Assembly (NCBI GenBank): GCA_020634455.1 | Contig: JACKBQ010000002.1 | Location: 1,984,001 to 2,048,000 of the forward strand | Direction of reading: 5' to 3' | DNA: 64,000 nucleotides | From: Ardenticatenaceae bacterium | GTDB lineage: Bacteria; Chloroflexota; Anaerolineae; Promineifilales; Promineifilaceae | Translations under genes and position numbers: made by a program | In this document: in pieces, positions 52,844 through 63,200 of the stretch | How positions within the stretch are numbered: the first letter of the stretch is position 1 | How the letters are laid out: each line of letters starts with the position of its first letter | Notes under the pieces: generated by a model | What the model saw: the letters and a program-made list of their open reading frames with translations, nothing else | What the model was told of the DNA's origin: nothing | The model's database searches: none

Positions 52844-53989
52844 CTATAACCCCAGTAATCGAGAAATAATATTTCGCTGAATATCAGACGTTCCTGAATA
52901 AATCGTCCCGCCCATCGCATCCCGCAAATCCCGCTCAATTTCAAACTCAGTCATGTAGCCATAACCACCCAAAATCCGAATCGCATCCAGGCTAGAAGCC
53001 ACATAAGATTCGCTAATGTACAGCTTGGCCATTGCTGCTTCCATCGTGGCCGTTTTCTTTTGGCTCTTCAGCCAGGCCACCTTGTACAGCAAATTCCGCG
53101 CCGTCTCCAGGCGCACCTTCATATCAGCAATGCGGTTAGAAATGGATTGGTACTTGCCAATGGGCTGTCCACCTTGCTTGCGGTCACGGGCATACTGCAC
53201 ACATTTTTCCAGCTGGAACTCCATTGCCCCCAAATGGCTGCCCAAAATGCAGCTACGCTCCCACTCCATTGAATGGGCAAAGATTTTTGCGCCGCCACCT
53301 TCGCGCCCCAATAAATTTTCTTCAGGAATAAAGCAATCTTCCAGCACCAGCTCACCCGTTGGCGACGTGCGCAGCCCCATTTTTTCAATGTCGCGGCTCA
53401 CGCTAAACCCTGGCGTGCCCATCTCCACAATAAAGGCGGTAATGCCCCACATGCCCAGTTTGGGGTCTTTGGTGGCAAAAACAACGGCAATGTCGCAAAT
53501 TGGGGCGCTGGTCACAAACATCTTGGTGCCATTGAGGCAGTAACCACCATCTACTTTTTCGTAGCGGGTACGTAAGCTGTAGGCATCGGAGCCGGAATCT
53601 GGCTCGGTCATGCCATGCGCACCAATAATTTCGCCACTAATGAGCCGGGGAAGATATTTTTGCTTCTGTTCTTCAGTACCAACAGTTAGAATCGGATGCT
53701 GTACACTCCACATCTGGGCGTTGAGAGCAAAGCTCAACCCATTGTCACGGCTGCCATACCCCATGCCTTCCATTGTGAGCATGGTTGTTAAGATGTCCAG
53801 CTCAGACCCACCGAACTCTTCTGGAAAAGAAAGACCTAAAATGCCAAAATCGGCGCATTTTTGCCAATTTTCTCGTGAAAACTTGCCCTCTTTGTCCCGC
53901 TCAACCATGCCGTGATTGAGTTCTCTTTGGGCAAATTCGGCAACAGATCGCTTAAACTCTAACTGCTCGTCACTCCAAGAAAAATCCAT
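52844..53989 (-). CDS. L-prolyl-S-PCP dehydrogenase, acyl-CoA dehydrogenase fold (PltE-like)
   Basis: A 381-residue FAD enzyme of the acyl-CoA dehydrogenase superfamily, the same length as PltE/RedW. The flavin-binding segments AHGMTEPDSGSDAYSL and FVTSAPICDIAVVFA, and the C-terminal RILGGYGYMTEFEIERDLRD, are present. A Glu in HSMEWERS (about residue 245) is at the place of the catalytic base of the branched-chain and prolyl-PCP subgroup. With the prolyl-AMP ligase and carrier it would oxidise prolyl-S-PCP by four electrons to pyrrole-2-carboxyl-S-PCP. Without the neighbours it would look like an ordinary acyl-CoA dehydrogenase. Confidence 0.93.
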   Translation of the reverse strand: MDFSWSDEQLEFKRSVAEFAQRELNHGMVERDKEGKFSRENWQKCADFGILGLSFPEEFGGSELDILTTMLTMEGMGYGSRDNGLSFALNAQMWSVQHPILTVGTEEQKQKYLPRLISGEIIGAHGMTEPDSGSDAYSLRTRYEKVDGGYCLNGTKMFVTSAPICDIAVVFATKDPKLGMWGITAFIVEMGTPGFSVSRDIEKMGLRTSPTGELVLEDCFIPEENLLGREGGGAKIFAHSMEWERSCILGSHLGAMEFQLEKCVQYARDRKQGGQPIGKYQSISNRIADMKVRLETARNLLYKVAWLKSQKKTATMEAAMAKLYISESYVASSLDAIRILGGYGYMTEFEIERDLRDAMGGTIYSGTSDIQRNIISRLLGL

Positions 53990-54466
53990 GTGGTTTTAAC
54001 TCGCTTCTTTATTTTTGAATAAGGGTTTATGAAACAATGGGTAGTTTTGACAAAGCCACGTCTATATTTTGTCTAGATTCCAATTTATTTTGCAGAGCTT
54101 TCAAAACAGCTTACTGATGCAAACGGCACCAAGTGATGAGTAGGACAAACTGTTGGCTTCGGTGGGGAAATTAAATCATAGTGGTGAATGCCAAACGCTG
54201 CAGCTATCTTGTAAAACTCGCATCAGTCCCAGTCAAACATGCGCTATTCCGAGGTGTTTTTGTAACGCTACCAGACTGATTTTGAGGCTAAAACTATCAT
54301 TCAAAAGTTTCGTTTAATCTTACGGCCGTTTCCACCCAAATCGTTCATTTGCAGTACTTTTGGCATTCGTGAAATTGTTTTTGTTAACTGCTACATGGGC
54401 ATACAAGCCTTGCCCAGTTAGGATAAAGGGTTTTGTCTGGAATCGAAATGAGAAGATGGTGGGGGT
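53990..54466 (-). other. 477-base gap upstream of the pyrrole genes
   Basis: No coding sequence is supported on either strand. It separates the sulfotransferase stop from the prolyl-PCP dehydrogenase start, and is large enough to hold a promoter for the pyrrole sub-operon. One ACGGCCGT palindrome lies near 54,322. I see no hairpin terminator and no clear -10/-35 pair. Confidence 0.45.
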
Positions 54467-55408
54467 CTACTGCCGATACAGCTTGTCTAGGAGGCGGCGC
54501 ATCTCATGGTATTCAGCTTCATCCACTTTACGGCCGTGTGACAACTCAAAAGCCTCCGGCAGCGGGCGTGTTAGCCTAGCAGGCGCACCATTCGCATCCA
54601 TAAACGCTGCAATCCGCTCCGCCTCTTGCTGTGGCTTTTGGCAAATATCCTTGTAATGCACTGTTAAAAATGCCTGCTCACCCACAATGGCCCGCTCACG
54701 CGCAATATTTTTCTCCACGTAATACACCTGCTCGCACACCTGCTGCAATACGCTCTTGCCACTGATGTCGCGGCACTCGTGGGGGCGCGCGCCCAGCCAG
54801 GTAGGGTAGCGCGTCGTGCGCGCTTTGTAGATGGATTGCGCCGTGTCCAGCGGATCGCGCATCACTTGAATAAACAACGCATTGGGGAACACTTTGCGAA
54901 TAGCCCGAATGCGCAAGCTGAGGACGGTAGTTTTGTTGAAAAACGGCAGTCCGAAAACCTGCTCTGTGGCCGCCACGGCACGATACATGCCCTCAGCCTG
55001 CTGCGGCGAAACATTTTCTGGCTCCACCGGGCCATATCGGTCACGGAACCAGTACGCCCAGATAGTTTCCCCCTCGGCTGGTGCGCCACGCCCTTCGGTA
55101 CGGCCGAAATTACTCTCAAACGAACTCAACTGCTGATCCCCACCCATCTTCTTTGCCATTTTGGCAGTGATGATCGGCAGCGGCTTGCCCAAATGAAAAC
55201 TGGAAATCGCCGTGAGATTGGAAAAATAGGAGGTTGGAATAGCCCAGCTAACAACCTGGCGGGTTAACGTTGTGCCCGCACGCGGCGGTGCCACAATAAA
55301 CGTGGGGCTAAATTGCAATGTTTCTGCCCCACGTTGGAACTTCTCCACCACGTTGAGGCCATAAAACATCATTTTGTCTTGAAACTTGCTAAATCCATTT
55401 ACCGCCAT
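54467..55408 (-). CDS. PAPS-dependent sulfotransferase family protein
   Basis: About 313 residues. The 5'-phosphosulfate loop reads VAPPRAGTTLTR near residues 40-52, and the 3'-phosphate motif is VMRDPLDTAQSIYKART near 180. Thus it would transfer sulfate from PAPS to a hydroxyl or amine. I start at MAVNGFSK (ATG at 55,408, GGGAG upstream); the open frame to 55,603 reads antisense-like into the TE gene. It sits 22 bases after the type II thioesterase. In curacin-type systems a sulfotransferase and TE cooperate in decarboxylative chain release, but those are fused domains; here simple sulfation of the product is the more cautious reading. Confidence 0.85.
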   Translation of the reverse strand: MAVNGFSKFQDKMMFYGLNVVEKFQRGAETLQFSPTFIVAPPRAGTTLTRQVVSWAIPTSYFSNLTAISSFHLGKPLPIITAKMAKKMGGDQQLSSFESNFGRTEGRGAPAEGETIWAYWFRDRYGPVEPENVSPQQAEGMYRAVAATEQVFGLPFFNKTTVLSLRIRAIRKVFPNALFIQVMRDPLDTAQSIYKARTTRYPTWLGARPHECRDISGKSVLQQVCEQVYYVEKNIARERAIVGEQAFLTVHYKDICQKPQQEAERIAAFMDANGAPARLTRPLPEAFELSHGRKVDEAEYHEMRRLLDKLYRQ

Positions 55409-55430
55409 GATTAAAAACTCCCAATGTCTG

Positions 55431-56180
55431 TTAGGAAAGCTGTTGAGCCAGACAGGTTTGTGCGATGACGCGCAGCACGGCCGTTTCCTGCCCTTGCAAA
55501 TAAAAATGATCCCCCGGAAACAAATGCATCTGCCCCAACGCCACCGAATGCTCCGTCCAGGCAGCCAACATTTCTGGCGACACCAATGGATCGCTCTCCC
55601 CACCCAACATCACAATGGGGCAATCCAAAGGAGGCCCTGCCTGAAATTTGTACCGTTCATAAACCGCAAAATCAGCGCGCAGCATGGGCAAAAGCAATCC
55701 CAACAGCTCTTCATTTTCCAGAACGGCCGTTGGCACCGTGTCTAATTCCTGCAAAGCCGCCGCAAACTGGCTGTCATCCAAATGGTGCATCGGCGGCAGC
55801 TTGACGGGCAGGTGCGGCGCACCATAGCCAGACACAAAAAGCTGCTCCGGCACCAGGCCCTCAGACCGCAGCCGACGTGCCAGTTCAAACGCCACCAGCG
55901 CCCCCAAGGAGTGGCCCAAAAAGGCGAATGGTTTGTTTAGCAACGGCCGTAAAGCAACCATCAACCCGTCCAGCAATGCTTCGATTGTTTCATACGGCCG
56001 TTCCAAAAAGCGCGTTTCCCGACCCGGCAACTGCACCGGCAGCACTTCGATCTCAGGAGCCAGCGCCGCTACCCAGGTGCGATAAGCCCCAGCCCCGCCG
56101 CCCGCATGCGGAAAGCAAAACAGGCGCAAAGACGCCTCGCCGTTGGGTTTGGCATAAGCAATCCAGGGCGACTCACTCAT
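55431..56180 (-). CDS. Type II thioesterase (editing)
   Basis: A 249-residue alpha/beta hydrolase of the GrsT/RifR family that removes wrongly loaded acyl groups from carrier domains. It shows FPHAGGGAGAYRTW, VQLPGRETRF, the nucleophile FLGHSLGALVAFE (Ser), and the late GDHFYL catalytic His. The ATG at 56,180 overlaps the stop of the C-A-T-TE gene by eight bases, so translation is coupled; an ATG at 56,198 is also open. It is the only free-standing thioesterase of the locus. Confidence 0.95.
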   Translation of the reverse strand: MSESPWIAYAKPNGEASLRLFCFPHAGGGAGAYRTWVAALAPEIEVLPVQLPGRETRFLERPYETIEALLDGLMVALRPLLNKPFAFLGHSLGALVAFELARRLRSEGLVPEQLFVSGYGAPHLPVKLPPMHHLDDSQFAAALQELDTVPTAVLENEELLGLLLPMLRADFAVYERYKFQAGPPLDCPIVMLGGESDPLVSPEMLAAWTEHSVALGQMHLFPGDHFYLQGQETAVLRVIAQTCLAQQLS

Positions 56181-59100
56181 GGGCATGCTGCACATCATCC
56201 AGCCGCGCCTGCAACGCAGCTGCTACCTCTTTAACCACCGGATCCTGAATCACCCCGATATGATCCGTCTCATATTGGCTCATTTGCACACCAGACGCCA
56301 CCTTGTTCCAGCCCAAAGTCTGGTTCAAAAAGCGATTGCGCCGCACCATAAACATATCAATCGTGCCTTTAAAACTGCCATCAGGTCGGTATAGCTTGCG
56401 CGACTTGCCCGTGACAAATTCCATCAAATAGTAATCTCGATGCTGGCGCAAAATGGGTGCACCTGTCGCCACATAAATAGCAAAAACTAGCCGCTTTAGC
56501 TTCAAAAACGTCCGAATCATGCGGCGACGGGAACGCATGACAATGCCGTAGCCCGCCCGCCGCACCTTCCCCATAAAAGAGGTCGGTACATTCTTGTCAA
56601 AGCCAAACAGCGGCAACTCGCCAACCTGTGGGCCTACTCCCTCCTGATTCGTCATGAACAACTCGTTTCGTTTGCCTAATGCCGATGGTTCCAGCAGCGC
56701 TAAAACCCCAACCTCTTGGCCCGCCTCTTGCAACAAACGCGCCATCTCATACACAACCATGCCGCCAAAACAGAAACCGCCCAAATAATACGGCCCTTCC
56801 GGCTGGAACTGCCGAATCTCAGCCACATATTGTTGGGCCAACGCCTCAACTTTGGGCGGCGCTACACGATGACCCGTCCAGTCGGGCGGCTGTACGCCGT
56901 AGAATGGCTGGTCTTTAGCCATGTTGTCGGCCAACTTTTGGTAGTTGAACACATGCCCCGCGCCGCCATGCACCATGTAAAACGGTGGGCGCCTGCCCCC
57001 TTCCTTGATGGGAACCAGCGCCGACCACGCTTCAGACGGCCGTTGCTTCTCAATCACCTCGGCCAACTGCGCCACCGTTGGATATTGGAACAGCAGCGTG
57101 ATCGGCAATCCCGTCACAATTTGCTTGTCAATCTGGGCAAAAACCTGTGTCGCCAGCAGCGAGTGACCACCCAGCGAGAAGAAATTGTCATGAACACCCA
57201 CCTGCGGTACTTTCAGGATGGCTTCCCAAATGGCGACCAATTGGGACTCCACCCGGCTGCGTGGAGCCACGTAACGGCTCTCCCGGCTGGCCACATCCTG
57301 GCTGGGCGCAGGCAGCGCTTTGCGGTCCACCTTGCCGTTGGGCGAGATGGGAAATGCATCCAGCGAGACAAAGGCGTTGGGCACCATGTAATCTGGCAAC
57401 GTTTCCTGCAAAAAGCCGCGCAAATCGGTGGCAGTGGGCTTAGAACCGTTGGCCGACAGCAAGTAAGCCACCAGCCGCTTGTCACCGGGATCATCCTCAC
57501 GAGCCAAAACGAGGGCGTCCTGTACGGCCGTATGCTCCCTTAACGCCGTCTCAATTTCCCCCAGTTCAATGCGGAACCCGCGCACCTTCACCTGATGATC
57601 AATGCGCCCCAGGAACTCCAGCGAACCATCCGGCAGCCATTTCACCAAATCGCCAGAACGGTAAAAATGGCGGTTTGAGAACCCCAACTGGTCATCTAGC
57701 GACAATTCTACGAACTTTTCGGCCGTCAGGTCCGGGCGATTGTGGTAGCCCCGTGCCAGCGCCAGCTCGCTGCCAATGTACAGCTCGCCGGGAATGCCCA
57801 GCGGCAGCGGCTGTTGGCTGGCATCCAGCACCAGCACCTGGAAATTGTTAATCGGCTTGCCAATCGGCGGCGTGCGCTCAACATCCGCCACGATATTCAT
57901 GGTGGTGCAAACGGTGGCCTCGGTGGGGCCGTACGCATTCACAAAGCGGCGACCCGGTGCCCATTTGGCCGCAATTTCGGCCGAACACGCTTCACCCGCC
58001 GAAATAATCGAGGTCACCCCGCGCAAATCATCAGGGGACATGACGGCCAGGGCCGAGGGCGGCAGCGTCACCACCGTAATTTCCTTGTCGCGCAGCAGGT
58101 GGATGAGCGCGGGGCCGGGCATCATGCTGCGCTGCGGGGCCAGCACCAGCGTGGCCCCCGCCAGCAGCGTCGTCGTCACCTCCGACACCGACGCATCGAA
58201 GCTGAAGCTGGCAAATTGCAGGCAGCGGCTTTCTGGCGTCAGGCCAAATGTTTCGATTTGCGCCTCGGCTAAATTGGGAATGCCGCGATGGGTGACCAGC
58301 ACGCCCTTGGGCTTGCCCGTCGAGCCAGAGGTGTAGATGACGTAGGCCAAATTCTGTGGCCCGACGCCACTATCCGGGTTGCTGGTCGGTTCGCTTTCAA
58401 CTTTGTGCCAATCATCGTCCAGCAGGAAAACGGCCGCATCCGTCTGCGGCAAATCTGGCAATAGCGGCTTCTGGGTCAGCAACGTCTTCACGCCAGAATC
58501 GGCCAACATGTACGCCAGCCGCTCCTGCGGGTACGTCGGGTCCAGCGGCAAATACGCCCCACCCGCCTTGAGGATGGCCAGCAAAGCAATCACCATGTCC
58601 GGCGACCGCTCCACGGAAATACCCACCAATGTTTCTGGCTCTACCCCCTGCTTTTGCAAATAATGCGCCAGTTGGTTCGCCTTCGCATTAAGCTGGCTAT
58701 ACGTAAATTCCTCATCTTCGTAGATGAGCGCCAGCTTGCCGGGGGTTTTTTGCACTTGCAGTTCAAAAAGCTGGTGCACGGTGGGGACGGGATGGTTGTA
58801 GGTTACGGCCGTATCGTTCCAGTCCGCCAACTGCTGCCACTCCACCGTCGTGAGCATGTTTAGCTGGGTGATGGGCGTATCGGGATTGGCTACCAGCGCT
58901 GCGGCCAGCGTCTGCAAATGGCCTGCCATGCGGGCCAACGTTTCCGGCTCAAACAAATCCACATTGTACACAAAAGAGCCAACCAGCCCTTCATTTTCGG
59001 CCGTCAGCGACAGGCTAAGGTCAAATTTGGCCGCGCCAAAATCTACTTCGAGGGAACGGCCGTTTACCACTCCATCCAATTGCAGAGGCGAACGTACGGC

Positions 59101-60291
59101 CGTTTCCAGCGCAAACAGCGTCTGGAAAATTGGGTTGTAATTGAGGGATCGTTCCGGTTGAAGTTCCTCCACCAGCTTTTCAAACGGCACATCCTGGTGA
59201 TCGTAAGCGCCCAGCGCTCCTTCTTTCACCCGCGCCAAAAGCTGGCGAAAGGTGGGCGCATCGCTGACGTCCGTGTGCAGGGCCAGGGTGTTCACAAAAA
59301 AGCCCACCAGCCCTTCAATTTCTGCCCGGTTGCGGTTGGCCACGGGCGAGCCAACAACCACGCTGTCCTGCCCGGTGTAACGCGCCAGGAGCGCCTTGAA
59401 CGCGGCCAACGTCGCCATGAACAGTGTCGCCCCTTCCTGCCGCGCCACTGCTTGCAGGCCGTCCACCGTCGGTTTGTCCAGCCTCACCGGCTGGCGCTGC
59501 CCCACGATCGTTTTGCTGTTGGGGCGGGGTTTGTCCAGCGGCAGTTCCAGCAGCGTCGGCGCACCGCGCAGGTGGTTTTTCCAGTAATCAATCTGCGCCG
59601 CCAGCACGTCCCCTTGCAGCCAGCCGCGCTGCCATTCGGCAAAATCGGCGTACTGGATGGGCAGTTCGGGCAAGTTAGCCGTTTCATTGTGCAGATTGGC
59701 GTTGTAAACGGCCGTTAACTCCCCAAACAGCACGCCCATAGACCAGCCATCCGAAATGATGTGGTGCATCATGAACAAAACAATGCATTCGTCCTCGGCG
59801 AGTTGGAAGACGGTGGTGCGGAAGAGCGGGCCAAGTTTCAGGTTAAACGGCCGTTGCGTTTCAGCAAAGAGCTGCTTTTCGGCTACCTGCTCATTGTTGG
59901 CCGTCTGCCGCAAATCGAGGACGTGCAGCGGCAGTTCCATTTCTGGCAACACTTTTTGGTACGGTGTGCCATCTTCAGAGACAAAAACGGTGCGCAGTGA
60001 TTCGTGCCGCTGGGCGATTTGGTTGAGGGCTTGTTGGAGAACGGCCGTATCCACCACGCCGCGCAGCCGAAACGCCGCCGGAATATGGTAAAGCGGGCTA
60101 CCCGGCTCTAGCTGCTCCAAGAACCAGAGCCGCTGCTGGGCAAAAGAGAGCGGTGTTTTTTCTAAATTGGTGCGCCGGGGAATGGTTGGTGCGGCAGCGG
60201 TTTCTACGCCCTCTTCCGCCAACATCATTTCCAGCAGCGCCAATTCCTCGGCAGAAAGGTCCGCCGGATCAGGTACTGCGTCAAAATCCAT
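56173..60291 (-). CDS. NRPS C-A(Tyr-like)-PCP-TE
   Basis: A 1372-residue termination module. An acidic docking-like N-terminus (LSAEELALLEMMLAEEG) precedes an LCL-type condensation domain (FAQQRLWFLEQLEPGSPLYH; MHHIISDGWSMG near 180). The A domain has YTSGSTGKPKG near 652 and NAYGPTEAT near 785; its pocket reads DASTIAAVCK, typical of Tyr (or Phe). The PCP has GGHSLLA near 1042. The thioesterase has HGGAGHV near 1110 and GGFCFGG near 1174 with Cys at the nucleophile. Its ATG shares one base with the stop of the upstream NRPS (TAATG), so the two are made together and this one should receive the upstream chain and release it. Confidence 0.95.
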   Translation of the reverse strand: MDFDAVPDPADLSAEELALLEMMLAEEGVETAAAPTIPRRTNLEKTPLSFAQQRLWFLEQLEPGSPLYHIPAAFRLRGVVDTAVLQQALNQIAQRHESLRTVFVSEDGTPYQKVLPEMELPLHVLDLRQTANNEQVAEKQLFAETQRPFNLKLGPLFRTTVFQLAEDECIVLFMMHHIISDGWSMGVLFGELTAVYNANLHNETANLPELPIQYADFAEWQRGWLQGDVLAAQIDYWKNHLRGAPTLLELPLDKPRPNSKTIVGQRQPVRLDKPTVDGLQAVARQEGATLFMATLAAFKALLARYTGQDSVVVGSPVANRNRAEIEGLVGFFVNTLALHTDVSDAPTFRQLLARVKEGALGAYDHQDVPFEKLVEELQPERSLNYNPIFQTLFALETAVRSPLQLDGVVNGRSLEVDFGAAKFDLSLSLTAENEGLVGSFVYNVDLFEPETLARMAGHLQTLAAALVANPDTPITQLNMLTTVEWQQLADWNDTAVTYNHPVPTVHQLFELQVQKTPGKLALIYEDEEFTYSQLNAKANQLAHYLQKQGVEPETLVGISVERSPDMVIALLAILKAGGAYLPLDPTYPQERLAYMLADSGVKTLLTQKPLLPDLPQTDAAVFLLDDDWHKVESEPTSNPDSGVGPQNLAYVIYTSGSTGKPKGVLVTHRGIPNLAEAQIETFGLTPESRCLQFASFSFDASVSEVTTTLLAGATLVLAPQRSMMPGPALIHLLRDKEITVVTLPPSALAVMSPDDLRGVTSIISAGEACSAEIAAKWAPGRRFVNAYGPTEATVCTTMNIVADVERTPPIGKPINNFQVLVLDASQQPLPLGIPGELYIGSELALARGYHNRPDLTAEKFVELSLDDQLGFSNRHFYRSGDLVKWLPDGSLEFLGRIDHQVKVRGFRIELGEIETALREHTAVQDALVLAREDDPGDKRLVAYLLSANGSKPTATDLRGFLQETLPDYMVPNAFVSLDAFPISPNGKVDRKALPAPSQDVASRESRYVAPRSRVESQLVAIWEAILKVPQVGVHDNFFSLGGHSLLATQVFAQIDKQIVTGLPITLLFQYPTVAQLAEVIEKQRPSEAWSALVPIKEGGRRPPFYMVHGGAGHVFNYQKLADNMAKDQPFYGVQPPDWTGHRVAPPKVEALAQQYVAEIRQFQPEGPYYLGGFCFGGMVVYEMARLLQEAGQEVGVLALLEPSALGKRNELFMTNQEGVGPQVGELPLFGFDKNVPTSFMGKVRRAGYGIVMRSRRRMIRTFLKLKRLVFAIYVATGAPILRQHRDYYLMEFVTGKSRKLYRPDGSFKGTIDMFMVRRNRFLNQTLGWNKVASGVQMSQYETDHIGVIQDPVVKEVAAALQARLDDVQHAHE

Positions 60292-63200
60292 TAAGGTGTT
60301 GCTCCTGCTTTACGCTTTGCTTCCAATAATTGCTTCATCTGCTCCGGGGTCATGCCGCCCAATTTTTGCAGCACGCCCGCGATTTTTTCGGCCTGCCCTG
60401 GCTGCGCTTCCAGGGCGACAATTTCTACGGCCAATTCCGCTACGGTTGGCGATTCAAACAAGCTGCGCAGCGGCAAGTTTGTCTTAAAAGATGTTTTCAG
60501 GCGGGAAATAACCTGCGTGGCCAACAGCGAATGGCCGCCCAAATCGAAGAAGTTGTCGTTGACGCCAATTTTCTCTACACCCAGAATTTCGCACCACACT
60601 TTGGCCACGACGGCTTCAACGGCCGTTCGTGGGGCCACAAATTCCTGCACCACTACTCTGGCCGATTCATCCGGTTCTGGCAAGCCGCGCCGGTTGATTT
60701 TGCCGCTAGGGGTGAGCGGCATCTCGTCCAGCAGCATCACCAGCGAGGGCACCATGTACTCCGGCAGGCGATCTTTGAGGAAGTTGCGCAGTGTCAGCGA
60801 ATCGGCCGTTTGACCCGGCTGGGTAACCACGTAAGCCACCAGTCGTTTATTGCCTGATGGGTCTGATTTGGCGAGAACGGCCGTTTCCTTCACCGCCCCA
60901 TGTTCACTCAACACCGCCTCAATCTCCCCCGGCTCAATGCGGAACCCGCGAATCTTCACCTGCTGGTCAATCCGCCCCAGGTATTCGATGTTGCCATCGG
61001 CCCGATAGCGAGCCAGATCACCTGTTCGGTAAACAGTTGTCGGTGATCCGTGATCCGTAATCCGTAATCCATGATCTGTTTGACCGATTACCGATAACCG
61101 TTCACCGATTACTGATAACCGCATAAAATTCTCCGCCGTCAGCTCCGGCCGATTCAAGTAACCGCGCGCCACATTATCTCCGCCGATGAGCAGCTCACCG
61201 GGCACGCCAATAGGCACCGGCTGCATTTGCGGATCCACCAGGTAAATTTGCGTGTTGGCAATCGGTTGGCCGATGGGCGGCAGCGCGTCCCACGTCTTGG
61301 GGTCGGCGGGCAGATCGTACGCCGTGGCCACATGCGTTTCCGACGGGCCGTAATGGTTGGCCAGACGGCAATTGGGCAGCCGCTCAAACAAAGCCACGAT
61401 TGGCGGCGTTGTTTGCAGTTGCTCACCCGCTGTTACCAGCTCGCGCAGGTGCAAATCCAAACTAGGTTGGGCGGCAAACGCTTCGGCCAGCTGCTGCAAA
61501 GCCACAAACGGCAGGAAAATGCGGTTCACCTGCTTTTCAGCCACCAAGCGGGCCAGCCGCTCCGGATCGCGCCGGACTGCTTCATCAATCATCACCAGGG
61601 TGCCACCACTGGCCAGCGTGGCAAAAATCTCCTGACAGCTCACGTCGAAGCTGAGGGTGGTGAATTGCAGCGTTTTGTCGCCCACCTCGCAGTTGGAATT
61701 TTGCAGCTGCCACGCCAGCAAATTGGCGATGGCCCGCTGCTTGAGCGCCACACCCTTGGGCTTGCCCGTCGAGCCAGAGGTGTAGATGATGTAAATGAGG
61801 TCATCGAGCGTGACATCGCTTGTTGGGTTTTCTGCACTTTCCTGGGCGATGGCGGTCCAATCGCGGTCCAGGCAAATCAGTTTAGCCTGATGCGCTGGCA
61901 TAGCGGGCAGCAGGCTGGTTTGGGTAAGCAGGACCTTTGCCCCGGAGTCGGCCAGCATGTAGGCCAGCCGCTCCTGCGGGTAAGTTGGGTCCAGCGGCAC
62001 GTAGGTTCCGCCCGCCTTAAGGATGCCCAGCAGCCCCACCAGCATCTCCAGCGATCGCTCCACGGAGAGCGCCACCTTCACATCGGGGCCGACGCCTGCT
62101 TTTTGCAAAGCGTGAGCCAGCTGGTTGGCGCGCCAGTTCAACTCGGCATAGGTCACGGTTTGATTGGGGAATTCGGCGGCGATGGCATCCGGGGTTTGGG
62201 CAGCTTGCTGTTCAAAGCGTTGGTGGATGGGTAGCTGGGGGTAAACGGCCGTACGCTCATTCCAATCCACCACCACCTGCTGCCGCTCCGCTTCGTCCAT
62301 CAGCGGCAAAGCGCCAATGGGCCGGGACGGGTCTTGCACAATGCCACCCAGCAGCACCTGAAAATGGTGCCAGAAGCGAGCCATCGTCGCTTCAGCAAAC
62401 AAATCAATGTTGTATTCCAGGTAGCCTGTCAAGCCATCCGCCTCTTCCGCCAGCGACAGCGCCAAGTCAAATTTGGAGGTGCCGGTGTCCACGTCTACCG
62501 AAGTCATGGTCAGGCCAGGCAGCTCGGCTGAGGTGCCCGTGGCGTTGTGCAGCACAAACATCACCTGAAAAATTGGGTTATAGCTGAGGGCGCGTTCCGG
62601 CTGTAGCTCCTCCACCAGCTTCTCAAAAGGTAAATCCTGGTGGTCGTAAGCGTCCAGCGTGGTCTCTTTAACCTGAGCAAGCAGTTCCAAAAAGGTGGGG
62701 TTGCCAGACAAATCGGTGCGCAGCGCCAGTGTGTTCACAAAGAAGCCAATCAGCCCTTCAATTTCGGCACGGGTGCGGTTGGCGATGGGTGAACCAATGA
62801 CAATTTCATCCTGGCGGCTATAACGATGCAACAGCACGTTGAAGGCGGCAAACAGGGTCATGAACAGCGTCGTGCCCGCTTCCTGGCTGACGCGCTTCAA
62901 CTCTTCGTACAATGTTTGGTTAATTGCCACGGGCAGGTGATTGCCGCGATATTCCTGCACCGCTGGGCGAGGAAAATCGGTGGGCAGTTCCAGGCGGGGC
63001 GGCGCACCGGCCAGCTGGTTTTTCCAGTAGCTCTGCTGCTTTTCCAGCCGTTCGCCAGACAAATAGTCCCGCTGCCAGACGGCAAAATCTGCATATTGGA
63101 TAGGCAACGCGTCGAGGGACGGCCGTTCCCCATTCAAGAAATCTTTGTACAGCACCGACAGCTCGTTCAGCAGCACCCCGCGTGACCAGCCGTCGGAGGC

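Noticed and set aside
55409..55603. N-terminal extension of the sulfotransferase into the TE gene
   Set aside because: The Cys/Trp/Arg-rich translation is an out-of-frame shadow of the TE; the ATG at 55,408 has GGGAG upstream.
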